Translations under genes and position numbers: made by a program
The notes under the pieces: generated by a model
Told to the model about the DNA's origin: nothing
The model's database searches: none
The model's input: the letters and a program-made list of their open reading frames with translations, nothing else
Source: DATJGF01 sp035495315
GTDB taxonomy: Bacteria > Verrucomicrobiota > Verrucomicrobiia > Limisphaerales > UBA8199
Assembly (NCBI GenBank): GCA_035495315.1
Contig: DATJGF010000229.1
Coordinates: 114,022 to 178,021, forward strand
Reading direction: 5' to 3'
DNA: 64,000 bases
In this document: positions 43,076-51,832 of the stretch, piece by piece
Numbering within the stretch: the first letter of the stretch is position 1
Layout of the letters: each line of letters opens with the position of its first letter

Positions 43076-43968
43076 TTGGAATTGCTGAAGCTGCGCGGGG
43101 GTTTGCTGTCGGCGGCGAAACGAAACGGTTTGCCGCCGACGATTTGATCGCTGCTAATGGTTGGGCACCAGTATTTCTCGATATGCCAGCAGACCAGATC
43201 CGTGCCGATGAAATGATCCACGAAAGGACGCTGGCGATGATTATACATTGTGTCGGTAAGATCCCGTACCAACGCTACATTCTGGCCCTGGAACACCATT
43301 TGGCGCACTGAGAACGGCCGGCCCAGCACACACATGTTCTCGTGCACACCCATCACCAGCACGTTCGTGATGCCTCGTTGGCGCATCAAATTGTAGGCCT
43401 CACCATTGTCTGTAATGGCATCCCTGTCTTTGATTTCAATGGTTGAAATCTCGCGCCGCCAGGGGAAATTCTGTGGACATTGTGGCTCGTCATCACACCC
43501 CCCGTCGGAATCGTCGATCGGCAGCGGCGGCTCCTTGACCGACTCCAAAATGCACCAACCCTCCGCCGGGCGCTTTGTTGCCACGAGCGGCGCCGACTGC
43601 GCCAGCTTGCGCCCGGAGGTGCCCTCGTAAGATTTCATCGTCTCACTTGGACAATGAATCACCAGGACACCTCGTTTGCGCAATTCGGCTATTGTCCGGT
43701 TCATGCAGGGAGCCATTTCTGCCACACGCGCGGTTGCTCCCTTGCACCAGTGTTGATCCCACATGTCACAGATCACTACGGCCGTCCGGGAAGGTTCCCA
43801 CATCGCAGACTGTTCCGAAATTCTCCATTGCCCGCTGCCTTTTGGATCCTCAATCAAACGGCGCAGCTTCAAATCCAGCGGTTGCCCAAAAAGAGTGGCC
43901 GCTGCCACCCACAACAGGCACATGAGGGCAGTCATTAAACGCCCGGAACGCGTCGGGTAATCCAGCAT
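43072..43968 (-). CDS. Exported isochorismatase-like cysteine hydrolase
   Basis: Cysteine hydrolase fold, 298 residues, with a signal peptide (~12-28, TALMCLLWVAAATLFGQ). The catalytic Asp is in AVVICDMWDQHW and the nucleophile in GVHENMCVLGRP. Extra sequence (EDPKGSGQWRISEQSAMWEP before the fold and a Cys-rich insert CDDEPQCPQNFPW) separates it from typical nicotinamidases or isochorismatases, so the substrate is unknown. Export, and coupling to a GH172-type glycosidase, suggest it acts on a carbohydrate-linked amide or ester (inference). ATG 43935 would give a more standard signal peptide. Confidence 0.85.
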   Translation of the reverse strand: MLDYPTRSGRLMTALMCLLWVAAATLFGQPLDLKLRRLIEDPKGSGQWRISEQSAMWEPSRTAVVICDMWDQHWCKGATARVAEMAPCMNRTIAELRKRGVLVIHCPSETMKSYEGTSGRKLAQSAPLVATKRPAEGWCILESVKEPPLPIDDSDGGCDDEPQCPQNFPWRREISTIEIKDRDAITDNGEAYNLMRQRGITNVLVMGVHENMCVLGRPFSVRQMVFQGQNVALVRDLTDTMYNHRQRPFVDHFIGTDLVCWHIEKYWCPTISSDQIVGGKPFRFAADSKPPRSFSNSN

Positions 43969-44362
43969 AGGTCTCGAACAAAACGTTACTTAAGTCACCA
44001 TGCCCTCGTCAATAATCCGCGCCTAACACGCCTGACACGTATTGGAATCAATGGTCTTTACGAGGATGTGATGGAGTTGGCCGACGCAATCTTAACTACT
44101 CCGCTCTACGGCTGACTGCTAAAGGTGTGGTTTGCCGCAATGGCGAAATTATTGTCAAGAAGCAATGCTTCCCCCGATATCTTTTCCTACTTCGGGTCCT
44201 GCAACTGGTTATGCAAACCGCCCTTCCATTGATGGCGGGAGCGCCAGAGTTTTCGTCTCCTTGAAAACCAGAATGCGGACTTGCATTTGCCTTTGGCATG
44301 ACTATCTTCTCCGGCTCCCTGCATGGAAGCAGGATTAGTTTTGGATCGATTGAGTAGAGATT
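43969..44362. other. Gene-free gap upstream of efp
   Basis: 394 bases between divergent genes with no supported ORF. It should carry the efp and isochorismatase-operon promoters. I see no strong inverted repeat or recognisable riboswitch here, only short imperfect pairings. Confidence 0.4.
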
Positions 44363-44920
44363 ATGGCAACAGCAAATGACCTTCGCCGCGGCATGGCGAT
44401 CAATTATAACGGTGATATTTGTGTCGTATTGGATAGCCAACACCGCACCCCCGGCAACCTCCGCGCTTTCGTCCAAGCCACCTTGCGCAGCATCCGCTCC
44501 GGCAGATCGTCCGACGTGCGCTTCAGCTCCACCGAACGAATCGACGTCGTGCCGATGAACACCCGAAAAATGGATTTCAGCTACAAAGACGGCGAAGACT
44601 ACGTATTTTCCGACCCGGAAACTTACGAGACCGTTACCTTGTCGCCTGAGCTCGTCGGCGATGCCAAAAACTACCTCGTGGAAAACGGCGCGGTAACGGT
44701 GACCTTCGTGGAGGACAAAGCGGTCTCGATCGAGCTTCCTTCCAGCGTCGTGTTATCAGTCACCGATGCCCCAGAGGGCATCCGCGGCGATTCCGCCAAC
44801 AATGTCCAAAAATCCATCACCCTGGAAACCGGCATTACGGTTCAGGCCCCGCTCTTCATTAAAACCGGCGAGAAGATAAAAATCGACACTCGTACCGGCA
44901 AATACATGGAACGCGCCTGA
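44363..44920 (+). CDS. efp: Elongation factor P
   Basis: Relieves ribosome stalling at proline runs. The 185-residue protein has all three domains: KOW-like (MATANDLRRGMAINYNGDIC), OB (DAKNYLVENGAVTVTFVED) and C-terminal OB with the EF-P signature region GDSANNVQKSITLETGITV and IDTRTGKYMER. The modified loop reads HRTPGNLRAFV, so Asn32 stands where E. coli has Lys34 (KPGKGQAF), with Arg34 two residues on. EpmA- and EarP-type modification at the tip is therefore unlikely. A single-gene unit. Confidence 0.96.
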   Translation: MATANDLRRGMAINYNGDICVVLDSQHRTPGNLRAFVQATLRSIRSGRSSDVRFSSTERIDVVPMNTRKMDFSYKDGEDYVFSDPETYETVTLSPELVGDAKNYLVENGAVTVTFVEDKAVSIELPSSVVLSVTDAPEGIRGDSANNVQKSITLETGITVQAPLFIKTGEKIKIDTRTGKYMERA

Positions 44921-45210
44921 GGCGCCAGCTTCCGTCGGTTAAGGCTTCTGAATTGCTCTCGCGCAGTGCCCGCTGATGGGTGTTCAAATCATTTTAAGCA
45001 TTGACATTCCGGGCTATTAGTGCTTCTATTCACTAACTCGGGAGATTTCAAACTTGATAGCGGGCAATTGCGGCCATTGTCGACATAGCGCCGTCACGTA
45101 TTTTTGGGGTGCCGGTGCAGGGGATAAAGAATCGTTTCTGGAGGACCAGCTTTTCCTGTTCGGCTCAAGTCGCGCCCCAAGTCCCTGAATCCGAGCAGCG
45201 GGGTGCTGAC

Positions 45211-45516
45211 ATGAAACCCAGAATCTGCATTTGTTGCGGTGAACCGATGGCGAAGGGCGGTCATGCGTTGTCGCGCGATGCCAATCTGTGCGCCTCCTGC
45301 TCAAGTATGGCCGATGGCATGTCGGAAGAGAGCGCGACCGCCTCGCTGCAGCGCCTCGCGCCCCAATCTCTGTCTTCCCCCTCCTCCCGGGACCGTCTCC
45401 ATGGAATTGAGTCTGCTCCTAGCGCGCGCCTGGAGCCCAGCGAGGCAGAATCCAGCACCGCCGGGGAGGAGATCGTTATCGAGTGGAAAGGCGGCCGTTT
45501 GCGCAAGCGCGAATAG
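45211..45516 (+). CDS. Small zinc-ribbon-like protein
   Basis: A 101-residue protein. MKPRICICCGEPMAKGGHAL and LCASCSSM give two CxxC-type pairs spaced ~20 residues apart, as in a small zinc ribbon. The rest is Ser-rich and disordered, ending in EEIVIEWKGGRLRKRE, a short strand and basic tail. No named family is recognised. ATG 45211 is preferred to the frame's upstream start at 45109. It ends ~107 bases before the sigma-54 regulator on the same strand. Confidence 0.65.
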   Translation: MKPRICICCGEPMAKGGHALSRDANLCASCSSMADGMSEESATASLQRLAPQSLSSPSSRDRLHGIESAPSARLEPSEAESSTAGEEIVIEWKGGRLRKRE

Positions 45517-45623
45517 CCTTTATTCGGCGCCTGCTCTTCCTGTAATCTGTTGGCGATCCGGGTTTTGCGGCAAGCCGGTTAGACTTGTCGGCAAATCCTC
45601 GATGTTCACAACCATCCAGGCCC

Positions 45624-46994
45624 ATGGCTTCCGAGGTACGCAAGAACGCCAAAGCGCCACGCATCCTGATCGTCGACGACGATCCCGGTCAGCGCAGTTT
45701 GCTCGACGCGTTCCTCCGCAGTCAGGGTTTCGAAACCGTTCTGGCGCCTTCAGGCGAGCGCGCTCTCGAAATCCTGCGAACCGAAAACTTCAGCCTGATG
45801 ATTTCCGACGTGCGCATGCCGGGGTTGAGCGGCCTCGAAACCTTGCGACGCGCACGGCAGGAACACGCCGTTCTGCCGGTGCTGCTAGTGACGGCTTATG
45901 CCGATATTCGCGAAGCCATCGGTGCCATGCGCGATGGAGCGCTCAACTACCTGCCCAAACCCATAGACCTCGACGAACTCGTCGCCACCGTTCGCCAGGC
46001 GACCGGACTAACCAAAACGACACCACTGCGGTTTAGCTCCGATCGGCAACTGCCCGCGCGCGTTGTCGCCCGGAGTCCCTTAATGCAGGCCGTCTTTCAC
46101 GACGCCTCGCTCATAGCCCCTTCTGAAAGCCGCGTATTGATCACCGGCGAGAGCGGCGTCGGCAAGGAGGTGCTGGCGGATGTCATCCACGCCTGGAGCG
46201 CTCGCGCCGGCGGACCTCTGGTCAAGGTCAATTGCGCGGCGATTCCCGAAACGTTGCTTGAAAGCGAGTTGTTCGGTCATGAAAAGGGAGCGTTCACTGG
46301 CGCGGTCGCACAGCGAATCGGGCGCTTTGAGCAAGCCAATGGAGGAACGATTTTTCTGGACGAAATTGCCGATATGTCGCCGCCGCTGCAGGCCAAGCTG
46401 CTCCGCGTCACACAGGACGGCCTCTTTACTCGAGTCGGGTCCAACAAAGAACTCCAAACCAACGCCCGCATTCTCGCGGCTACTAATCGCAACCTCGAAG
46501 ACGAGGTCAAACGGAACGCGTTTCGCGAAGACTTGTTTTATCGCCTCAACGTGGTGGAACTCAACATCCCCCCTTTGCGCGAACGGCAAGAGGATATTTT
46601 GCCTTTAGCGACCGGGTTTCTCACGGAGTTTACCCACGGCAAAGCCCGTTGCTCTCCTTCCGTTAACGATTGCCTGCTCGGCTATAATTGGCCGGGCAAT
46701 GTGCGCGAACTGCGCAATGCCATGGAACGTGCCGCGCTCCTCTCGATGGGCGAACTTATCCTGCCCGAGCATTTGCCTGCGCGAGTCCGCGCGGCCAATC
46801 ACGTTGCGCCGCCGTCTCACGCGACACCCGAGGACCTGGGCGAAATCGAACGGCAAGCCATTTTCCAGGCCCTCCGCAAGCACGATTTCAACCGCACCGA
46901 AACGGCAAAAGCCCTCGGTATCAGCCGACGCGCGTTGATTTATAAGCTGCAGCGCTTCCGCGAAGCCGGATTCGAAGTAGACCCGCGCGCCTAA
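45624..46994 (+). CDS. NtrC-family sigma-54-dependent response regulator
   Basis: Transcription activator of sigma-54 promoters. ATG 45624 gives 456 residues: receiver domain (~13-125) with acidic pocket DDD (~18-20), phospho-acceptor Asp62 and Lys112; AAA+ domain with Walker A GESGVGKE, the sigma-54-contact GAFTGA and Walker B GGTIFLDEIAD; and a C-terminal Fis-type HTH (NRTETAKALGISRRALIYKL). No histidine kinase or sigma-54 gene is adjacent, so its signal and targets are unknown. Confidence 0.95.
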   Translation: MASEVRKNAKAPRILIVDDDPGQRSLLDAFLRSQGFETVLAPSGERALEILRTENFSLMISDVRMPGLSGLETLRRARQEHAVLPVLLVTAYADIREAIGAMRDGALNYLPKPIDLDELVATVRQATGLTKTTPLRFSSDRQLPARVVARSPLMQAVFHDASLIAPSESRVLITGESGVGKEVLADVIHAWSARAGGPLVKVNCAAIPETLLESELFGHEKGAFTGAVAQRIGRFEQANGGTIFLDEIADMSPPLQAKLLRVTQDGLFTRVGSNKELQTNARILAATNRNLEDEVKRNAFREDLFYRLNVVELNIPPLRERQEDILPLATGFLTEFTHGKARCSPSVNDCLLGYNWPGNVRELRNAMERAALLSMGELILPEHLPARVRAANHVAPPSHATPEDLGEIERQAIFQALRKHDFNRTETAKALGISRRALIYKLQRFREAGFEVDPRA

Positions 46995-47000
46995 CCCACC

Positions 47001-47026
47001 GTAGCGGCAGGCGTCCTCGCCTGCCG
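47001..47026. repeat. Single GTAG-headed REP-like hairpin
   Basis: Six bases after the regulator's stop, GTAG (47001-47004) is followed by a perfect 9-bp stem (CGGCAGGCG 47005-47013, loop TCCT, CGCCTGCCG 47018-47026). There is no T-run. It may still help end the transcript. Same architecture as the pairs at 20608 and 39337. Confidence 0.75.
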
Positions 47027-47182
47027 TAGAGCCGGGGATCTTGCCCGGCGGATCCAGTCTGAAATTTCGCTAAAACTTTTTGCTACTCCAAACGACGACG
47101 TGCAAACCCGGACGGCGGGGATCCCCCCCTTAGGCGACACCTCGAGGGCGACTCGGAAGGCCGAGTTCTTCGACGCTACCCC

Positions 47183-48295
47183 TCACAACGTCCTGCGGAA
47201 CAGCATCGTCGCAGCCGTCATCGCCAGCACCGTAAACCCAATCAAAAACGCCAGGTCCGGCGCGATCGCCATAATGCCCGTGTTTTTCAACGTCAACTCC
47301 TTGAAACCGTGCACCGCATACGTGAACGGGTCTACCACCGCGATGACCTTCATCCATCCCGGAAATGCCTCGATCGGATACACCGCCCCACTCGGAAAAA
47401 ACAACACCGTGTTCAACACGCCAAAAATCGCCCGTGGCACCAGCGGATCGCTCACCCGGACCATCAACAAAAACATCATGCTGATGAGGGCCAGCGCCGT
47501 TACCACGACCAGCAGAAGCATGCGCCCCAGCCTAAGCAAGTTCAGCGGATCAGGAATACCCGCAATCAAGGAACCGCAGGTCACGAGCACCACTCCAGCT
47601 AGAATCGCTTTGGCGGCGCCGGAAATGTTGAATCCCAGGATCAACTCGACTTTCCGGATAGGTGTCACCAGGTAGCCCTCGTGCAACCCGCGAGCTTTGT
47701 CGTCAATGAAGATGATCCCGCCGCCGATCATCGCTGAAACAAAGATCGCCAGCACCGTGGAGCCCGGCAACAGGTATTGGATATAAGGAACGTAAGGATA
47801 AATCTCGACTACCGACAAGGCGGCGCTCGAGTTCAACCGCGGCGGCATCGGCTTTTGATTGAAGGGCACTAATAATTGGCTTAGCGTTCCCTCCAAAGCC
47901 GATGCGACGAACTGGTCGGTATTATCCTCGATCAACGCGACCCGTGGGCTCGCGCCAGCCATCACTTTACGCGAGAATTGGGGCGGGATCTCAATCACCC
48001 CGTTGATTTTTCCGTTGCGCAGATCCTGCAGCGCACGGACCTCGTCCACATAGGAAACAGTATCGAACGTGCGCGCGTTGGCCGAAACCGCCTGAAACAT
48101 CTCCTTTAACTTAATGGCCTGCACTCCATGATCCTGATCGACGACCCCAACCGTCAGGTGTTTGATTTTGCCTCCGAACGCATAACCCAGTACTACCAAC
48201 TGCACCAGCGGCATCACCATCGAAACGATAATCAACGTCGGGCTGCGTCGGAATCGGCGCAAATCCCGTTCAATAATGGCGAGAATACGATTCAT
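47183..48295 (-). CDS. ABC-2-type transporter permease
   Basis: Membrane subunit of a drug-efflux-type ABC exporter, 370 residues from ATG 48295. It has one N-terminal helix (~20-40), a large extracytoplasmic loop (~45-170) and five C-terminal helices, with the conserved GGGIIFIDDKARGLHEGYLV segment of the YbhS/YbhR-like family. It lies downstream of the ATPase on the same strand with a 96-base gap. YbhFSR-type systems have two permeases; here only one is visible. Confidence 0.92.
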   Translation of the reverse strand: MNRILAIIERDLRRFRRSPTLIIVSMVMPLVQLVVLGYAFGGKIKHLTVGVVDQDHGVQAIKLKEMFQAVSANARTFDTVSYVDEVRALQDLRNGKINGVIEIPPQFSRKVMAGASPRVALIEDNTDQFVASALEGTLSQLLVPFNQKPMPPRLNSSAALSVVEIYPYVPYIQYLLPGSTVLAIFVSAMIGGGIIFIDDKARGLHEGYLVTPIRKVELILGFNISGAAKAILAGVVLVTCGSLIAGIPDPLNLLRLGRMLLLVVVTALALISMMFLLMVRVSDPLVPRAIFGVLNTVLFFPSGAVYPIEAFPGWMKVIAVVDPFTYAVHGFKELTLKNTGIMAIAPDLAFLIGFTVLAMTAATMLFRRTL

Positions 48296-48391
48296 AATAG
48301 TGTGCTCAGGCCGCAAGCAACCAGGCGGACAGTTTCTACGCGAACCCCACAAATTATTGCCAGGCGCGCCGCGCTCCGTGAGAGACGGAAT

Positions 48392-49387
48392 CTATTTGCG
48401 ATCATACATGAACGAACTGCTGTACGCCGGAGCGCTTTGCAACGCATCCCGTAATTGATGCCCTGTGTAATGCACAAACACGTCGTCGAGGGTTGTGCTC
48501 TGGACTGAAAGCGAAGCAATCGTGATCCCCGCCTCCCGCGCCGCCTCCATCAGCGCCACCGTCGTCCGCGGCCCATTGTGCGAAGCGATTCGAAACACAT
48601 TGTCGTGCGGTTTGACTTCCGCCACTTCGGGCAGTTGCCGCAAGGTATCAACCCAATTAGCGGGAACCTCCGAAAAGCTGACCTCGAGAATGTTGCGACC
48701 GGGAATCGACGCCTTCAGCTTGAGCGGCGAATCGAGTGCCACCAGCTTGCCATGGTCGATGATCGCGATCCGGTCACACAACTTGTCTGCTTCATCCATG
48801 TAGTGGGTCGTCAATAGAATCGTCAGGTCCCGTTCGCGCTTCAGCCGGACCAGCATTTCCCAAACCGCGACGCGCGAAACCGGGTCCAGGCCCGTCGTCG
48901 GTTCGTCCAGGAAGAAAATCTTCGGTTCGTGCACCAGGCCGCGCGCGATCTCCAACCGGCGCCGCATGCCACCCGAAAACATTTTCACCGGCTTATCGGC
49001 CCATTGCTCCAGGTCGACGGCTTTGAGCAGAGCCGGGATCATCCGCTTGCGTTTTTCCCGTGGAATACCATAGAGCTTGGCGAAAATGCTCATATTTTCC
49101 CGGGCGCTTAAGTCCATATCCGACGTCATCGCCTGCGGGATGACCCCGATGCGTTGCCGCACGTCGTTCGCCTGCCGCACCACATCAAACCCGCCGATGC
49201 GCGCCTGCCCCGATGTCGGCGGCACCAGCGTCGTCAACATCCGGATCAAAGTCGATTTGCCGGCACCGTTCGGACCGAGTAAACCAAAGACCTCGCCGTG
49301 CTGGACCCCAAAACTCAACGCGTCCACCGCGACAAAATCGCCAAAGCGCTTCGTCAATTGTTCAACCTCAACGTCAGCCATATCCAT
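48392..49387 (-). CDS. ABC transporter ATP-binding protein
   Basis: Nucleotide-binding subunit of the exporter, 331 residues. Walker A LGPNGAGKST, Q-loop region GVIPQAM, ABC signature FSGGMRRRLEIA, Walker B IFFLDEPTTGLDP and the His-switch LTTHYMDEA are present. Its ~90-residue C-terminal extension resembles DrrA/YbhF-type exporter ATPases. Its start abuts the HlyD stop (49388) with no spacer. Confidence 0.95.
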   Translation of the reverse strand: MDMADVEVEQLTKRFGDFVAVDALSFGVQHGEVFGLLGPNGAGKSTLIRMLTTLVPPTSGQARIGGFDVVRQANDVRQRIGVIPQAMTSDMDLSARENMSIFAKLYGIPREKRKRMIPALLKAVDLEQWADKPVKMFSGGMRRRLEIARGLVHEPKIFFLDEPTTGLDPVSRVAVWEMLVRLKRERDLTILLTTHYMDEADKLCDRIAIIDHGKLVALDSPLKLKASIPGRNILEVSFSEVPANWVDTLRQLPEVAEVKPHDNVFRIASHNGPRTTVALMEAAREAGITIASLSVQSTTLDDVFVHYTGHQLRDALQSAPAYSSSFMYDRK

Positions 49388-50437
49388 TCAAGGCCTGGTC
49401 AGGGGCAACGTGACGTAAGCCGTCATCCCCAACGCCAGGCTCCGATCCCGATTGTCACACCGCAACCGAATCTCGAATGTCTTGATGTCCCGCTTCGTGC
49501 GGCTCACATCCCGTTGGGTCGCATAATCGGCATCGATTCCCCGAAAAAAAACCGTCCCTTGCCGCATCGCGCCGGAAGGCAAGCGCACCATCAGTTTGTC
49601 CCCCAAACGCACACCGTCAATGTAGGTCTCTTCCACGTCGATGCGGACCCACAGATTCTCCGGGTCGACTAACGTCACGATGCCTTGGCCCGCGGTAACG
49701 ACCTCCCCGGGCAACGCCGCCCGAATATCCACAATCCCATTGATCGGCGCCCGGATCTCGGTGTACTCCAGGTGCACCTGGGCCTTCTCCTTTTGCGCCC
49801 CAGCGGCCGCCAATTGATGCAGATTCGCCTGCACCACCGCGCGCCGCGCAGCAATCTGCTCTTCATTCGACTTCGCCAGGCCCACCGCTGCCTCCGCCGC
49901 CTGCGCCTGTTCCCGCAACGATTGCGCCCGCGCCTTGGCGCTGTCATAAGTCGTGCGCGCCTGGTCGTAAGCTTGCGTGGAATTGACACCCTGTTTGCGC
50001 AAGTCTTCCTCGCGTTGAAAATTTAATTGCGCAATCTCGAGATCCGCCTCCGCTTGTCTTGCCTGTGACTGCGTTGAAGCCAGTGTCGCCTCCGCTTGCC
50101 GAACCTGATTGCTGGTTTGGGCCTCCTGGTACCTTAAGTCCGCCTCCGCCTGGGTCACCTGGGCGGCGTATTGCTGTTCGCTGTTGGAGTAAAATGAGAC
50201 GTCGGCTTTCCATTCCTGCGGCTGGATCCGCGCCAGCAGCTGGCCATTGGTCACCCAGTCTCCTTGCGCCACTAACAACTGCTTCAAACGGCCCTGTATC
50301 TCGGCGCTGACGATCACCGAGTCAGTGGTGACAATGCCGGTCAGCACGAGCTGGCGCGGACGACGCAAGGCCAGGAAGTAAGTCGCCGCGCCCGCCACTA
50401 ATAGCAACAGTACAATAAAAACTATTCGGCGTTTCAT
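49388..50437 (-). CDS. HlyD-family membrane fusion/adaptor protein
   Basis: Periplasmic adaptor linking the exporter to an outer-membrane channel. It has one N-terminal helix (~4-24), a lipoyl-like half (VSAEIQGRLKQLLVAQGDWV), a long Gln/Ala-rich coiled coil (~80-200) and the second barrel half (YTEIRAPINGIVDIRAALPG). ATG overlaps the TetR stop (ATGA). This is the plan of YbhG/EmrA-type adaptors. No outer-membrane TolC gene is in the window. Confidence 0.92.
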   Translation of the reverse strand: MKRRIVFIVLLLLVAGAATYFLALRRPRQLVLTGIVTTDSVIVSAEIQGRLKQLLVAQGDWVTNGQLLARIQPQEWKADVSFYSNSEQQYAAQVTQAEADLRYQEAQTSNQVRQAEATLASTQSQARQAEADLEIAQLNFQREEDLRKQGVNSTQAYDQARTTYDSAKARAQSLREQAQAAEAAVGLAKSNEEQIAARRAVVQANLHQLAAAGAQKEKAQVHLEYTEIRAPINGIVDIRAALPGEVVTAGQGIVTLVDPENLWVRIDVEETYIDGVRLGDKLMVRLPSGAMRQGTVFFRGIDADYATQRDVSRTKRDIKTFEIRLRCDNRDRSLALGMTAYVTLPLTRP

Positions 50438-51093
50438 GAGGTCGTAGTCTTCGGCTCCACAAACAGGCTGTAGCGGATGAAATCCAGCACCTCTTGTTTG
50501 CGCCGCCGCAAATTTGCCGTGCTGTAGGCATCGGCTTGCCCCAGCAGCTCAAGCACCGGCGCACAGGAGAAGTAAAAGACGATCAGCGCCACGATGGAAA
50601 CCGCTGTGTGCCAGCGATCAGCCGGTCGAAATTCCCCGGCGCGCATCCCGCGATCAAGCAGTTCGATAAAAGCTTCGCTCCGCGCCTTAAAATATTTGCG
50701 GACCAGCCGTTCCGGCAGACGTCCCCCGCTGCTCAGCAATTGCTGAACCAATGGCGCATACCGATGCCGCGCGCTGATAAAATCAAAATGCAGGCCCACG
50801 TAGCGCAACAGCACGTCCCGCGCAGGCCCGGACCCTGACAATACTTCGAGCGCTCGCCGATTGAACTCACGCAGGTGATCCTTCAGCACCGCTTCGTAGA
50901 GAGCTTCTTTGCTCTTGAAATAATAATAGAGCAGCGCCTTGTTCACACCGGCCGCCGCGGCAATCGCCTCGGTGCGCGCACCCGCCAAGCCGCTTTCGGC
51001 GAATGCCCTTTCAGCTGCCGCTAGAATGGACGCACGCGTCGCGACGCTGCGCGGTTCCTCCGGGTGTTGTCGGCGGTTGGAGGACTTTGGCAT
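50434..51093 (-). CDS. TetR-family repressor of the efflux operon
   Basis: DNA-binding repressor, 219 residues. The HTH is in ARTEAIAAAAGVNKALLYYY with a flanking FKSKEALYEAVLKDHL, typical of TetR/AcrR. The ligand domain holds LLSSGGRLPERLVRKYFKA. It is the first gene of a TetR-HlyD-ATPase-permease operon, the same order as cecR-ybhGFSR in E. coli (established), and a perfect palindrome overlaps the promoter, so it very likely represses itself and the pump. The ligand is unknown. Confidence 0.93.
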   Translation of the reverse strand: MPKSSNRRQHPEEPRSVATRASILAAAERAFAESGLAGARTEAIAAAAGVNKALLYYYFKSKEALYEAVLKDHLREFNRRALEVLSGSGPARDVLLRYVGLHFDFISARHRYAPLVQQLLSSGGRLPERLVRKYFKARSEAFIELLDRGMRAGEFRPADRWHTAVSIVALIVFYFSCAPVLELLGQADAYSTANLRRRKQEVLDFIRYSLFVEPKTTTS

Positions 51094-51100
51094 ATCCTTT

Positions 51101-51126
51101 TAATTAACTAACTGGATAGTTAATTA
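51101..51126 (-). promoter_or_regulatory. Predicted TetR operator
   Basis: TAATTAACTA (51101-51110) and TAGTTAATTA (51117-51126) are perfect inverted copies around a 6-base spacer. The site begins eight bases upstream of the repressor ATG and overlaps its -10 region. Size and placement fit a TetR dimer site for autorepression. Confidence 0.8.
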
Positions 51127-51149
51127 TGACAGGATTCCTGCTTTGTCAA
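51121..51149 (-). promoter_or_regulatory. Sigma-70-like promoter of the efflux operon
   Basis: On the minus strand TTGACA (51144-51149) is followed by a 17-base spacer and TAATTA, or by a 15-base spacer and CATAAT, as -10. Bound repressor at 51101-51126 would block it. Confidence 0.5.
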
Positions 51150-51329
51150 TCTTCTCGAGGGCCCAGTCGGCTTTCGCCGTCGGGGCACAACCAATCTCTC
51201 GGGAGCAGAGTCCAATGGCCCTTGAACCCAGAGTTTGGGCTTCATCTTTCCAGATGATTTTGTTTGAATCAGACGATGGTGTGCTCGTCAAACTTGCTTG
51301 GTGGAACTCATTAAACAGAAGGAAATAGA

Positions 51330-51554
51330 ATGAACCGAACAGTCATACGCTCGACGGCGCTGCTGATGAGCACATTACTATCCGGCGGACTGCTCGCCGG
51401 CTGTGCCTGGTCCATCGGGAGCGACCGAGCCGCAAAAGTCGTCAGTCAACCTACCCGCGGCCAGGAACTCATTGACCTGCAAAAGGCACGTGACCAGGGT
51501 GCAATCAACGAGGACGAATATCAGACCCAACGCAAGCGAATCCTGGAACACTGA
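51330..51554 (+). CDS. Small SHOCT-domain lipoprotein
   Basis: A 74-residue lipoprotein (LLAGC, Cys25). The C-terminal ~30 residues (ELIDLQKARDQGAINEDEYQ) match the SHOCT short helix pattern, a small oligomerisation motif common at the ends of envelope proteins. The start is ATG. It stands alone; the 236-base gap upstream (51094-51329) carries the efflux promoter and nothing else clear. Confidence 0.78.
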   Translation: MNRTVIRSTALLMSTLLSGGLLAGCAWSIGSDRAAKVVSQPTRGQELIDLQKARDQGAINEDEYQTQRKRILEH

Positions 51555-51832
51555 AGCGCAAGCGTAGAAAAGTCCATCAATTCGCTTCCCCGGGCTTGGC
51601 GGGACCATTCCTAACCTTTCAGTGTTCGCTGTTCGGATTTGATGTTGAGTGCTCATGGTTTGAGGTAGAACACATGCCAGCTAGGTAGAGAAGCAAGTTG
51701 GATGGGGATAGCGCGTTGCACCCGGGCGCGGCGGTCGCTTTCTGATTTGTCTCCGCAGTTTCGCGGCTGGCATGATCCACCGCTTGCGAATCGCCCAGAC
51801 TGCGCAATATATTCGCACCGAATCGCGATCAA

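Noticed and set aside
44096..44476. 126-residue minus-strand ORF overlapping the start of efp
   Set aside because: It covers the efp promoter and start on the opposite strand, has an irregular, Cys- and Arg-rich composition and no recognisable domain, so it is taken as a chance frame.
45001..45029. Promoter (TTGACA then TTCTAT) upstream of the zinc-ribbon gene
   Set aside because: The -35 is perfect but the -10 matches at only about half the positions, and the distance to the gene is ~180 bases. Not strong enough to list.
47005..47026. Rho-independent terminator for the sigma-54 regulator
   Set aside because: The stem is strong but no T-run follows, and its GTAG head and symmetry fit the REP-like family better. 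It was listed as a repeat.
51143..51328. 61-residue plus-strand ORF
   Set aside because: It covers the tetR promoter region, has no ribosome site and reads like random sequence.
51555..51832. Possible extra gene in the gap before the sialidase-fold gene
   Set aside because: The gap has only very short frames. A TGTTCGCTGTTCGGATTTG-like segment near 51623 looks repetitive but has no clear partner in the window.
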